A model generated the notes under the pieces. It did not search any database and was not told the origin of the DNA. It saw nothing but the letters and a program-made list of their open reading frames with translations. A DNA stretch of 64,000 nt from an uncultured Bacteroidales bacterium (GTDB lineage: Bacteria; Bacteroidota; Bacteroidia; Bacteroidales; Paludibacteraceae): the NCBI GenBank assembly GCA_900316005.1, contig ONBH01000022.1, positions 1-64,000 of the forward strand. Direction: 5' to 3'. Shown here piece after piece: positions 26,501-33,076 of the stretch (positions within the stretch are counted from its first letter, which is position 1; each line of letters begins with the position of its first letter). A program made the translations under genes and the position numbers.

Positions 26501-28878
26501 GTCGCTTCGCGTTCGGGCAGCGTCGGCGCACTATAGCTCGGCCGCATGCCATAGGCAAACGAGTCAGCCGCAAGCGGCGTACCGTCGTAATCTACAAACG
26601 CGATTCGGTAACGGTTCACCACGCTGTCATAGACTGCCGTATAAATCTGATTGCCGGTCACGGTCGCATAAGCGGGTGTCCAGCCGGCAAACGTATAGGT
26701 GTACTCAGCTGTCGCTTGTCGCGTCGGTTCGGTTCCCGTAAAGGCGGGCGTCATGCCATAGTCCAGCGAGTCGAAGGCCAGAGGCGTTCCGTCGTAGTCA
26801 ACATAATCCACGCGGTAGCGGTTGACGACGCTGTCGTACTGCGCCGTGTAGGTCTGATTCTCCGTTACTGCGTAGAATGCCGGTGTCCAACCTGCGAAGG
26901 TATAGGTGTACTCCGCTGTTGCCTGTCGCGTCGGCGTGATGGCCGGTGCCGTGGGTGTCTCGCCGTAGCCCAAATAGGTATCATACAGCAAGGAATCATT
27001 GTAGTCCACAAAACGGATTGCATACAGCAACGAGATGCTGTCGTATTGCGCCGTATAAACCTGGTCAACCGTTACCGCGGTATATGCAGGTGCCCATCCC
27101 GTGAAGGTATATTCGAACACAGCCGTTGCCGCGCGAGTCGGATTTTCACCCGTATAAGCCGGTGTCTCGCCATAGTAGAGCGAGTCAAAGGCAAGCGGTG
27201 TACCGTCATAATCCACATAGTCCACACGGTAACGGTTCACCACGCTGTCGTATGTCGCGGTATAGATCTGATCGGCTGTCAGAGCCGCAAACTCGGGTGT
27301 CCAACCGGCAAACGTATAGGTATATTGCGCCGTCGCCGCACGGGCGGGTTCCGTCCCTTCATAGGCAGGCGTCTGACCGCTATAGATAGTCATCGCGCTG
27401 ATGGGCGTGCCGTCGTAGTCCACAAACTGCACTTGCACGGCCAGCGATATGCTGTCATAGTCTGCTGTATAGACTTGGTTGCCCGTCACGGGCGAGAGGG
27501 CGGGTGTCCAGCCCTTGAACTCGTAGCGGTATTGCAGCGTCGCATCGCGCGTCGGAGTGGTACCCTCATAGGCAGGCATGTCGCCATAGTTCAGCGTGCC
27601 GAAGGCAAGAGGCGTACCGTCGTAATCGACGAAATTCACGCTATATTGGTTCACCACGCTGTCGTAGTCGGCGGTATAGGTCTGGTCAGCCATTACAGTC
27701 TCAAACGCAGGTGTCCATCCCTTGAACGTATAGGTATATTGGGCGGTCGCCTCACGCGTGGGCGTCACAGAAGGTGCCGAAGGTGTCTCACCGCAGAGAA
27801 CGGAATCGGTCGCTACAGGCGTGCCGTCCGTATTAACGAAGTTTACCTCGAATTTCTTAATCTTGAAGATAGCCCTCAGCGACAGACTGCCGGTCAACTG
27901 GATACTGCGCGGGTTGGCTGTCTCGCCGTCCGACCAAGCGACGAACTCACCGCACTCCGTGGGTACAGCCGTCACATTGATCACGTCGCGGAAGGCAAAG
28001 GTATTGCTATACTGCGCCGGGCAACCATCCACGCCTATTGTGACGGTGCAGGCATCCGCTTTCGTATTCACGGGGTTGGTAAACGAACAGTCCTGACCGA
28101 TAGCTACCGAATAGACCGAGTCGCGCTGAATACCGATACTGTGGATGAGACGCACGTTATGACCGTAGAAACGATCCGACTGCTCCAGGCTGATGCTGTT
28201 CTGACCGAGGTTCACGATGCCCACATAGTCGCCCGTATACTGCGTGGCAGTCCAGTAGTAGCCACGCGTGCCGATACTGTCCACGCGATTGGCGCGGATA
28301 CGTCTTCCGGCAAAGGGCAGGAAGACAGCTCCCTCTTGCTCCAGCTGCGCCCATTCGATAGCGGTATAGGTGTCCTGTACCGCATCGGCAGCCACGTCGG
28401 GTAGCAGTACGAGACCTTTCTGACCGCTGACGGTCGCTACGCCGCGCAACTGAGCGGCGTTGTCACGCTGGTTGAGCAGGTAATCCCACTCGTATGTCGT
28501 CAGCGTGCGCCAATAGCCGGCTGGCGACTGACCTATCGCATTCTCGCCCCAGTCGATAAAGTCACCGCTAAACAGCGAGTTGGCATTCACAGGACTGACA
28601 CCCCAGTTGTAATACGTCGAACCGCTGTAACCGAATAGGTCTATCGGCGTCGAAAGCGCGCCGCCAAAGATATTCGCCTCGCCGATGATGTCATACTGGT
28701 TCGTGGCAAAATACCAGGTGGAGTTCTCTATGGCCAAACACAAATTACCACGCGAGAACACGACTTGCTCTCCGTTGGACCGAATGGAAAAACGTCCCGA
28801 CAATTCGTCTAACGACTGTGCCCGGACTGACAATACAGCAATCAGCAGCAAAGCTGCCCCTATTAAAAAGCGTCTCAA
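23539..28878 (-). CDS. 1779-residue T9SS adhesin with 17 tandem 69-residue repeats
   Basis: Signal peptide (MRRFLIGAALLLIAVLSVRA), then a lectin-like or sulfatase-modifying-like domain often seen in Bacteroidales surface proteins (about 30-240: VFSRGNLCLAIEN, WRTLTTYEWDYLL, GRRIRANRVDSIGTRGYYWTATQ). Residues 347-1521 are 17 tandem units of 69-70 residues with the pattern DYDGTPL-DSL-YG-TP-TR-ATAEYTYTFAGWTPA-YTAVYDSVVNRY, akin to InlB B-repeat/List-Bact repeats. After a last beta domain come about 80 residues of T9SS tail (YLYPAAVRPDQTVTV to GTYLVELRTENQQIVLRYIVL). It is predicted as a long surface stalk. Its promoter is at 28962-28993 and it is coupled to the barrel gene. Confidence 0.9.
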   Translation of the reverse strand: MRRFLIGAALLLIAVLSVRAQSLDELSGRFSIRSNGEQVVFSRGNLCLAIENSTWYFATNQYDIIGEANIFGGALSTPIDLFGYSGSTYYNWGVSPVNANSLFSGDFIDWGENAIGQSPAGYWRTLTTYEWDYLLNQRDNAAQLRGVATVSGQKGLVLLPDVAADAVQDTYTAIEWAQLEQEGAVFLPFAGRRIRANRVDSIGTRGYYWTATQYTGDYVGIVNLGQNSISLEQSDRFYGHNVRLIHSIGIQRDSVYSVAIGQDCSFTNPVNTKADACTVTIGVDGCPAQYSNTFAFRDVINVTAVPTECGEFVAWSDGETANPRSIQLTGSLSLRAIFKIKKFEVNFVNTDGTPVATDSVLCGETPSAPSVTPTREATAQYTYTFKGWTPAFETVMADQTYTADYDSVVNQYSVNFVDYDGTPLAFGTLNYGDMPAYEGTTPTRDATLQYRYEFKGWTPALSPVTGNQVYTADYDSISLAVQVQFVDYDGTPISAMTIYSGQTPAYEGTEPARAATAQYTYTFAGWTPEFAALTADQIYTATYDSVVNRYRVDYVDYDGTPLAFDSLYYGETPAYTGENPTRAATAVFEYTFTGWAPAYTAVTVDQVYTAQYDSISLLYAIRFVDYNDSLLYDTYLGYGETPTAPAITPTRQATAEYTYTFAGWTPAFYAVTENQTYTAQYDSVVNRYRVDYVDYDGTPLAFDSLDYGMTPAFTGTEPTRQATAEYTYTFAGWTPAYATVTGNQIYTAVYDSVVNRYRIAFVDYDGTPLAADSFAYGMRPSYSAPTLPEREATAEFTYSFAGWTPAFAPVTGDQTYTAVYDSIINRYAVRYFDYDGMLLITDSLDYGMMPAFTGTEPARQATAEYTYSFAGWTPAYATVVADQIYTAVYDSVVNRYEIVFQDYDEAELQTDTLDYGMMPSYRGLTPTRAATAEYTYTFAGWTPELTTVSDNAVYTAMYDSVVNRYAVSYYDYNGAWIQTDTLEYGTMPVFQGIEPVRTATAEYTYSFTGWTPAFATVIADQTYTAVYDSVTNRYQIDFVDYDGAPLQTDSLDYGMTPAFTGTEPARMATDEYTYAFTGWTPAIASVTGNAVYSATYDSIINRYKIDFVNYDGTPLYSDSVAYNQLPTDGAGTQPTREANEQYSYSFTGWQPALTAVTGDALYTAAYDSTVNRYRVAYLDYNGSLIKADSLYYGDSPAYAGNTPSRSATAQYTYTFAGWTPAYEIVESDQSYTAQYDSVVNSYEVRFVNYDNTLLQRDTLAYGLMPAYNGTTPTRPANESYSYTFRRWTPTIVSVTGDAVYTAVYDSTAMLYTVRFLNYDSTVLYSTQLTYGTLPVYRGSTPTRPATDEFRYVFSGWFPALTEVTGDADYLATYAGVRIEYKVEFRDYNGILLLTDSVAYGTTPVYTGVLPTRAANVQYSYTFTGWAPELAAITGDAVYTAVYDSVVNRYTVTFLNYDLTVLQTSDVAYGSMPQYTAAEPQKDATQAYSYIFTGWTPEVVVVTEPATYTAVFDSVVNKYTITLEGDNAIFIGAGTYEYGTHITVEALPADGYHFVEWSDGDWHNPREVDVIADLTLRATIEIDCIGLNSVPVARIYDWLLLLNVSGLEEMGYTVTDDDVTWFRAIGDIDDPEHRDNDELVGRGFYLKVGEAYVGNGRFYAVVDVSANISTKDNLCTGYIRSDVVSVGLTDLDDVTDENWNPYLYPAAVRPDQTVTVQGLMPNSETRIRVYDLAGHVIEEAVAERGEHEYRLTAPAVSGTYLVELRTENQQIVLRYIVLHP
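24316..27840 (-). repeat. 17 tandem copies of a 207-bp coding repeat
   Basis: Units are 207 bp (two are 210 bp) and encode the adhesin repeats. Some neighbouring units, such as the sixth and eighth, share long near-identical stretches (for example LDYGM-PAFTGTEP and RQATAEYTY), so recombination could change copy number. Confidence 0.93.
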
Positions 28879-28961
28879 TGTATCGTTTTTTTACAAATTA
28901 TACTTCCGATTTGTTGACAACTACTCCATGCTCGTCAGGCGACTCTCACGGAATAAGCCTG

Positions 28962-28993
28962 CAAAATTAGTACTTTTTTTGCATATATGCAAA
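28962..28993 (-). promoter_or_regulatory. Promoter of the adhesin-barrel operon
   Basis: Minus strand TTTG 28993-28990 and TAATTTTG 28969-28962, spacer 20 bp; the leader would be about 80 nt. Confidence 0.85.
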
Positions 28994-29039
28994 TTTATTT
29001 TCGGTTTTTTATTCTATAATGAATATTTTCGTAAAAAAA

Positions 29040-29071
29040 CTTGTGTATATGCCTAAAAAGTAGTACCTTTG
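29040..29071 (+). promoter_or_regulatory. Promoter of comF
   Basis: CTTG at 29040-29043 (one change from TTTG) and TACCTTTG at 29064-29071, spacer 20 bp. Confidence 0.8.
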
Positions 29072-29088
29072 CAGCCGTATTTATTGGT

Positions 29089-29829
29089 ATGGAAAGAATG
29101 CGCAGTCACTTACTCATGCGGTCTGTTTTAGACCTGATGTACCCGCCGCTCTGTCCGCTATGCGAACGGCTGCTGCGGGGCGATGTGCGTATTTGTGAAG
29201 CCTGCATGAAGACCCTGCCGCGTACCGAGCAGCATCTGCTGCGGGGCAACCAGACTGAGGAACACCTCGTCAGGAATACCCGAGTTGAGAAAGCCGCTTC
29301 GTTTCTGTACTACCTACCCTCGCTGCTGCCCGCCGCCTTCGGCAACGGGCATGAACAAGATGCCGGCCGGCTTCTGCGGCTCATCAAGTATTCCAACCGA
29401 CCCGAGTTGGCTACTTTTTTGGCAGAAGCAGCAGCACGCGAGTGGCAGGAAACGGGTTTCTGGGAGGATATCGACCTCATCATCCCCATTCCTTTGCACC
29501 CTCGTCGCTTACGCCAGCGCGGCTACAACCAGTCGCTTTTCATTGCCCGTGGTCTGAGCAACGTGACGGATATTCCAGTGGATACCACGCACCTCCTCCG
29601 CACCCATAACAACCGCCATCAGGCACGGCTGGGGGAGCAGAAACGAGCCGAAAATGTGCAGGGTATCTTCTCGCTCGTCCGCCCCGAGGAGCTGAAGGGC
29701 AAACACATCCTGCTCGTGGACGACATCATCACGACGGGCAACACCATTCTCTCCGCCCTCAAGCCTTTCCAAAACATCCGTAGTTGCCGTTTCACGGTCT
29801 TTGCCCTCGCCCTCACCAGACACAAATGA
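29089..29829 (+). CDS. ComF family phosphoribosyltransferase-like protein
   Basis: The 246-residue protein has the N-terminal zinc ribbon of ComF (CPLCERLLRGDVRICEAC) and a C-terminal PRTase domain with IDLIIPIPLHPRRLRQRGYNQS and the PRPP loop HILLVDDIITTGNTI. ComF proteins take part in DNA uptake and later steps of transformation in several bacteria. The frame is open from TTG 29041, but this is inside the promoter; ATG 29089 lies about 13 nt after the expected transcription start (ATG 29098 is an alternative). Confidence 0.92.
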   Translation: MERMRSHLLMRSVLDLMYPPLCPLCERLLRGDVRICEACMKTLPRTEQHLLRGNQTEEHLVRNTRVEKAASFLYYLPSLLPAAFGNGHEQDAGRLLRLIKYSNRPELATFLAEAAAREWQETGFWEDIDLIIPIPLHPRRLRQRGYNQSLFIARGLSNVTDIPVDTTHLLRTHNNRHQARLGEQKRAENVQGIFSLVRPEELKGKHILLVDDIITTGNTILSALKPFQNIRSCRFTVFALALTRHK

Positions 29830-29927
29830 GATTTTACATATGCAAATATTTTGAAGATTTTGCACGAAAGAGGCGTTCAAATATACGAAATTGCTATTTG
29901 GGGATTCGTATTTTTTTGGCAGAAAAA

Positions 29928-29959
29928 CTTGCGTATGTCAAATTTTTGTAGTATCTTTG
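29928..29959 (+). promoter_or_regulatory. Promoter with no standard gene downstream
   Basis: CTTG 29928-29931, then CGTATGTC, and TATCTTTG 29952-29959, spacer 20 bp. The predicted transcript starts about 10 nt before a 14-codon ORF in the 21-bp repeats and would run into the hairpin cluster. Confidence 0.8.
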
Positions 29960-29976
29960 CATCGTCTTTTAAAATG

Positions 29977-30060
29977 GTAAACCTTTTTAGGCTCTTAGTC
30001 AACCTTTTTAGGTATTAAATCAACCCTTTTAGGTATCGAGTCAAAAGTTTACGATTTTTA
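29977..30060 (+). repeat. Four 21-bp repeats encoding a broken heptapeptide repeat
   Basis: Four degenerate 21-bp units, three with the core AACCTTTTTAGG or AACCCTTTTAGG. In one frame they read VNLFRLL, VNLFRY-stop, INPFRYR, VKSLRFL. An ATG at 29974 gives a 14-residue ORF MVNLFRLLVNLFRY ending at 30018. Confidence 0.85.
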
Positions 30061-30206
30061 AGATTCCATCTCAGTTATCGTGATGTACTATTTGGTTTTA
30101 GGGACGATTTATAATCGTATGACTTTAGACAAGATAAAATATCAAATGTCCATTGTCAATTATCAATTTTCAAAATGTCACCGCTTTGCATCATAAGGTG
30201 TTCTAT

Positions 30207-30328
30207 GTGCTTGGAGTGGGGACTCCGAGCACTCGCGCGCTGCACTTACTCCTCAAAATGTCCACCGGACATTCTGAGGTGCAGCTTAATCGCTTCATCC
30301 ACCACGGCAAAGCCGTGTCGGGGGCCCC
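30207..30328 (+). other. Cluster of three stable hairpins, candidate structured RNA or mobile palindromic element
   Basis: Hairpin 1: 30207-30217 with 30222-30232 (11 bp, one G-U). Hairpin 2: 30251-30263 with 30267-30279 (one mismatch), extended by CTGCA 30240-30244 with TGCAG 30280-30284. Hairpin 3: CACGGC 30302-30307 with GCCGTG 30311-30316, followed by GGGGCCCC at about 30320. Frames across it give short arginine/serine-rich products that look like noise. Confidence 0.65.
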
Positions 30329-30389
30329 GAGGCTTGGTTCTCGGTTCTCGGTTTAAAAGTTGAGGCGTCAAATACGGCATAAAATACGG

Positions 30390-30453
30390 AAACGAGACGG
30401 TTCGACTTCGTCTCGTTTACGTCTCGTTTACGTATCGTTTACGTATCGTTTAC
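30390..30453 (+). repeat. Hairpin plus four tandem 11-bp units
   Basis: AAACGAGAC (30390-30398) pairs with GTCTCGTTT (30410-30418). From 30410 run GTCTCGTTTAC twice and GTATCGTTTAC twice, each 11 bp, about one helical turn, ending at 30453. Confidence 0.85.
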
Positions 30454-30491
30454 GTGTTTGACGGCTAAAAGGGCGCTGGCTGTTGGCTGTT

Positions 30492-30533
30492 CGAGAACCG
30501 AGAACCGAGAACCGAGAACCCAGAACCGAGAAT
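30492..30533 (+). repeat. Heptanucleotide array CGAGAAC
   Basis: Six units (CGAGAAC four times, CCAGAAC, CGAGAAT), the same family as the arrays inside the rlmI-like gene and sufD, here in non-coding DNA. Confidence 0.93.
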
Positions 30534-30578
30534 ATTGATAGCATTTTGCGAAAAAATGATAACATTTTGTCTAAAAAA

Positions 30579-30610
30579 CTTGCATATATCAAAAAAATGT
30601 AGTAATTTTG
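30579..30610 (+). promoter_or_regulatory. Promoter of the small secreted protein
   Basis: CTTG 30579-30582 and TAATTTTG 30603-30610, spacer 20 bp. The leader to the ATG at 30794 is long, about 178 nt. Confidence 0.8.
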
Positions 30611-30627
30611 CGCGTTTTTTTTGATAT

Positions 30628-30684
30628 ATGAGTCCGTTAATTACCTATTGGGAGCACTATTTAGGATCAATTCCTTACCTATAA
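30628..30684 (+). CDS. 18-residue upstream ORF in the leader of the secreted protein gene
   Basis: ATG 30628 opens MSPLITYWEHYLGSIPYL and stops at 30684, about 12 nt after the predicted transcription start and 109 nt before the main gene. It may be a leader peptide or chance; only position supports it. Confidence 0.3.
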   Translation: MSPLITYWEHYLGSIPYL

Positions 30685-30793
30685 CCTCATAACAAACCTC
30701 TTTTATAGCAAGCGGTAACAAATCCGGAAGATAAATCAACAAAAAATACAAAAAAATAACATTAATTATTAACAATTATAAATACAAAACAAC

Positions 30794-31738
30794 ATGAGAA
30801 AGAAATTCTTATCATTGCTCGTGCTGCTCGCAGCAGTAGCCACGGGCGCAATGGCGCAGACGGAAACGCTGCTGACCACAATTACGGCAACAGGCAAAGA
30901 GCAAGCCAGCTACAGTACGGCGAACGTGGCAACCGTTTCATTCAGTTATACTGCAGAAGGATCCTCAGCATACTTAGCTAACTGGGGCTGGTGGGGATAC
31001 GGTTGGTCGGCCACTGTCAATGCTGCCGAAGGATACACCATCACCAAATGCGTATTCTATGACGACGCCAATCGTACAGCAACAGACAGCGTAGCTCCCT
31101 TTGTAGTAGAAACCACAGAAGAGGATAAGACACCGAAAGTAAATGGCACACCCATTGAGGAATACACGTCTAAAGGTATAAAAAAGATTGATGTGTATGG
31201 CTATGAGACTCCCGCCACCACCACCATCACTTGGGACTATGGATTCTGCTCTGGTGTGACGGCACGTCGCGACGAGGGTGAATATCTGGCATGGGATAAC
31301 TCGAAAGATGGTATTACGGTTACTTATGGAGGTTCTGACGACTATGATGGTATAGAAGGAGGTTATATTGAGCTGTATGGTAGCTCCGAAAGTAAAATGA
31401 TCTTCAGTTCTACAGTAGGTGACATCAGCAAAATTGAAGTTTACTATATAAGCAACGAAGGTTCTGTTCCTGCCGACTGGACCCTTGATGCTACTAATTC
31501 CAAATTCGTTTGGGAAGGCACGCCCGCTGCTTCAGTGGATATGAAGAAAGGCGACGCCCAATTTATTAGCTTTGGCGTAGATCACATCGTCTTCACCGTA
31601 GAAAGCCAAGGCGGAACGACTGCGGTAGAGAATGTACAAACCAACCATGTACAAGCTACCAAATTCTTCCGTGACGGTCAACTTCTTATCGAGAAGAACG
31701 GCAAGTTCTACAACGCACAAGGCGTAGAGGTAGAATAA
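30794..31738 (+). CDS. Secreted protein with a KNG-Y-QG C-terminal tail
   Basis: The 314-residue protein has a signal peptide (MRKKFLSLLVLLAAVATGAMA) and two beta-rich parts without a named domain: an N-terminal half with NWGWWGYGWSATVNAAEGYTITKCVFYDD and a second half with GGYIELYGSSESKMIF and ISKIEVYYI, which reads like a carbohydrate-binding-type jelly roll. The last 26 residues (FFRDGQLLIEKNGKFYNAQG) match the tail of the BspA-like protein at 606 and not the classical T9SS tail. Function unknown, likely surface or secreted. Confidence 0.8.
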   Translation: MRKKFLSLLVLLAAVATGAMAQTETLLTTITATGKEQASYSTANVATVSFSYTAEGSSAYLANWGWWGYGWSATVNAAEGYTITKCVFYDDANRTATDSVAPFVVETTEEDKTPKVNGTPIEEYTSKGIKKIDVYGYETPATTTITWDYGFCSGVTARRDEGEYLAWDNSKDGITVTYGGSDDYDGIEGGYIELYGSSESKMIFSSTVGDISKIEVYYISNEGSVPADWTLDATNSKFVWEGTPAASVDMKKGDAQFISFGVDHIVFTVESQGGTTAVENVQTNHVQATKFFRDGQLLIEKNGKFYNAQGVEVE

Positions 31739-31767
31739 CTGTGTATATCAAAACAACGCAACCCTGT

Positions 31768-31792
31768 AGAGACGGCATTCCTTGCCGTCTCT
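31768..31792. terminator. Stable hairpin between convergent genes
   Basis: AGAGACGGCA (31768-31777) pairs perfectly with TGCCGTCTCT (31783-31792). No T-run follows on either strand, so it may be a weak terminator or a 3'-end protecting structure. Confidence 0.5.
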
Positions 31793-31834
31793 CGGTTCAC
31801 GGTTATTATTTTGCCAATAATTCTTTCACCACAT

Positions 31835-32146
31835 TCATTGCAATAATATGCCATCCTCTTGGACATTGTGATAAAAGGGCGTAAAACTATTTTTCTCCCA
31901 ATTAGCACGCGTGTACATGATGGGGTTAATTTGTTCGTTCAGCGTCCAGCCTAACTCCGTAAATGGATAAGTGACTTCGTCATAGTCCGTTTGAGTGAGT
32001 TTGTCCTTATCTAACACAACGAGCAAATCCCAATCCGAATCAGGGCGGAAATCGCCTCGGGCTCTTGAACCAAAGAGCCATAAATGACCTCCGGCGGGGA
32101 TAACTTGCCGCCCCAATTGTTTAATATCACGCAATGTACTATTCAT
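31835..32146 (-). CDS. Minimal nucleotidyltransferase-domain protein
   Basis: From ATG 32146 the protein has 103 residues and is little more than a polymerase-beta-like nucleotidyltransferase fold: LWLFGSRARGDFRPDSDWDLLVVLD has the G-S-x-x-R-G and D-x-D signature. Such proteins are often the MntA antitoxins that AMPylate a HEPN toxin, but no HEPN gene is adjacent: the neighbours are a secreted protein and a divergent unknown gene. The frame continues upstream to 32413 but crosses the promoter at 32155-32186 and is rejected. Confidence 0.85.
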   Translation of the reverse strand: MNSTLRDIKQLGRQVIPAGGHLWLFGSRARGDFRPDSDWDLLVVLDKDKLTQTDYDEVTYPFTELGWTLNEQINPIMYTRANWEKNSFTPFYHNVQEDGILLQ

Positions 32147-32154
32147 TTCCGCTG

Positions 32155-32186
32155 CAAAATTACAAATAATTTCTGATATGTGCAAA
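32155..32186 (-). promoter_or_regulatory. Promoter of the nucleotidyltransferase gene
   Basis: Minus strand TTTG 32186-32183 and TAATTTTG 32162-32155, spacer 20 bp, about 10 nt from the ATG. Confidence 0.83.
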
Positions 32187-32233
32187 TTTATTTGCAGAAA
32201 TTGTGTACGTAAGTATTTTTTTTGGCGGAAAAA

Positions 32234-32265
32234 CTTGCGTATGTCAAAAAAAAGTCGTACCTTTG
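32234..32265 (+). promoter_or_regulatory. Promoter of the 32314-34063 operon
   Basis: CTTG 32234-32237 followed by CGTATGTC, and TACCTTTG 32258-32265, spacer 20 bp. Confidence 0.83.
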
Positions 32266-32313
32266 CAGCCGAATTGGAAAAGAGTTTACAGAAGAATTGA
32301 GAAAAATCAGCAT

Positions 32314-32655
32314 ATGAATTGGGAGAACTACAGACTGGTATACCGCTACGAGAGTTATTCGGACGGCGATGAGATGCACGGCAGGCATGAGTGCGACGTG
32401 ACGGAATTGGCAAAGCTGAAAAGCGATGAGAGCGTACCTTTTACTCCCTATCATTGCGGCACGCCGGATATCGACTTCAGGCGGTTGACGCCGGAGAGTG
32501 TGGAGCTGACCTTTCATATCTACGTATCCGCAAGCGATCAGACGACGACCGCCATCCCCGTGACCCTCACGCCCGATGGAGAGCCGTTCTACTTTGACGA
32601 CAGAGGAAAAGGCTCATGGGATACGGAACATTATTTATTGTTGGAAAAAAAATAA
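32314..32655 (+). CDS. Hypothetical protein, 113 residues
   Basis: I do not recognise the family. It starts with ATG 32314, about 44 nt after the predicted transcription start (the frame open from 32203 crosses the promoter). The sequence is acidic and beta-rich, with no signal peptide or membrane helix: MNWENYRLVYRYESYSDGDE, then CDVTELAKLKSDE, two more cysteines or histidines (HCGTPDIDF) and the end FDDRGKGSWDTEHYLLLE. It is the first gene before nfeD and floA, 7 bp from nfeD, so it likely shares their transcript. Confidence 0.75.
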   Translation: MNWENYRLVYRYESYSDGDEMHGRHECDVTELAKLKSDESVPFTPYHCGTPDIDFRRLTPESVELTFHIYVSASDQTTTAIPVTLTPDGEPFYFDDRGKGSWDTEHYLLLEKK

Positions 32656-32662
32656 GAAGATT

Positions 32663-33016
32663 ATGGATATCGCTATTGTTATTATTTTAATGGTATTCGG
32701 CGTGCTGATGCTGGTACTGGAGTTGTTTCTGCTACCGGGTTTCGGTGCTGCCGGAGTGGCGGGCTGCCTGTCGCTGACGGCTGCTGTGGTCATTGCATAT
32801 GTAAAGTTAGCGCCGGTCTATCCCTGGGCGGGGCACGCTACGCTGATTGCAACCATCGTGCTGCTGATTGCAGCGATATATGTGTTCTTTAAGAGCCACG
32901 CGGTGGAGAAGATGGCGCTGGACACCACGATCTCATCGAGCGTGGACTTGGCTGCGCCCGGTAAGAAGATTGAGAAGCTGGAACAGGAAGCTGAGGAAAG
33001 CTTAAACAAGATTTAA
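32663..33016 (+). CDS. NfeD-like membrane protein, short form
   Basis: The 117-residue protein begins MDIAIVIILMVFGVLMLVLELFLLPGFG, the NfeD signature, and has three or four transmembrane helices. The OB-fold that ends most NfeD proteins is absent: after about residue 80 only a short charged helix (KKIEKLEQEAEESLNKI) follows. NfeD proteins pair with flotillins in membrane microdomains; here floA is next. ATG 32663 fits; the frame from 32576 overlaps the previous gene. Its last codons ATT TAA are the first unit of a heptad array. Confidence 0.88.
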   Translation: MDIAIVIILMVFGVLMLVLELFLLPGFGAAGVAGCLSLTAAVVIAYVKLAPVYPWAGHATLIATIVLLIAAIYVFFKSHAVEKMALDTTISSSVDLAAPGKKIEKLEQEAEESLNKI

Positions 33017-33045
33017 AATTTGAGATTTAAAATTTGAGATTTAAA
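33011..33045 (+). repeat. Heptanucleotide array ATTTAAA/ATTTGAG
   Basis: Five units ATTTAAA and ATTTGAG alternating in exact register. The first unit contains the stop codon of the NfeD gene. Confidence 0.93.
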
Positions 33046-33076
33046 ATTATTAATAACATTATAAAACTGACGTATT

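Larger units (their letters stand above)
29830..30793 (+). other. 960-bp non-coding region rich in repeats and hairpins
   Basis: No normal-sized gene is convincing here. In order it holds a promoter (29928-29959), four 21-bp repeats (29977-30060), a short TTGTCAA-type heptad array (about 30147-30179), a cluster of strong hairpins (30207-30328), a TCGGTTC heptad stretch (30335-30355), a hairpin with 11-bp repeats (30390-30453), a CGAGAAC array (30492-30533) and the promoter of the next gene (30579-30610). Confidence 0.8.

Noticed and set aside
24316..27840. Possible CRISPR array because of regular repeats
   Set aside because: The 207-bp units are coding, contiguous and have no spacers; the 7-bp arrays also have no spacers and no cas genes are near.
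25456..28404. 982-codon open frame on the plus strand, and another at 23983-25296
   Set aside because: Both are antisense to the adhesin gene. Its repeated codons lack the complement of stop codons, so long antisense frames arise as shadows; they have no promoter and a repetitive low-information translation.
30153..30363. Two overlapping 62-67-codon frames in the non-coding region
   Set aside because: They run over heptads and hairpin stems, have no promoter at the right distance and lack protein-like composition.
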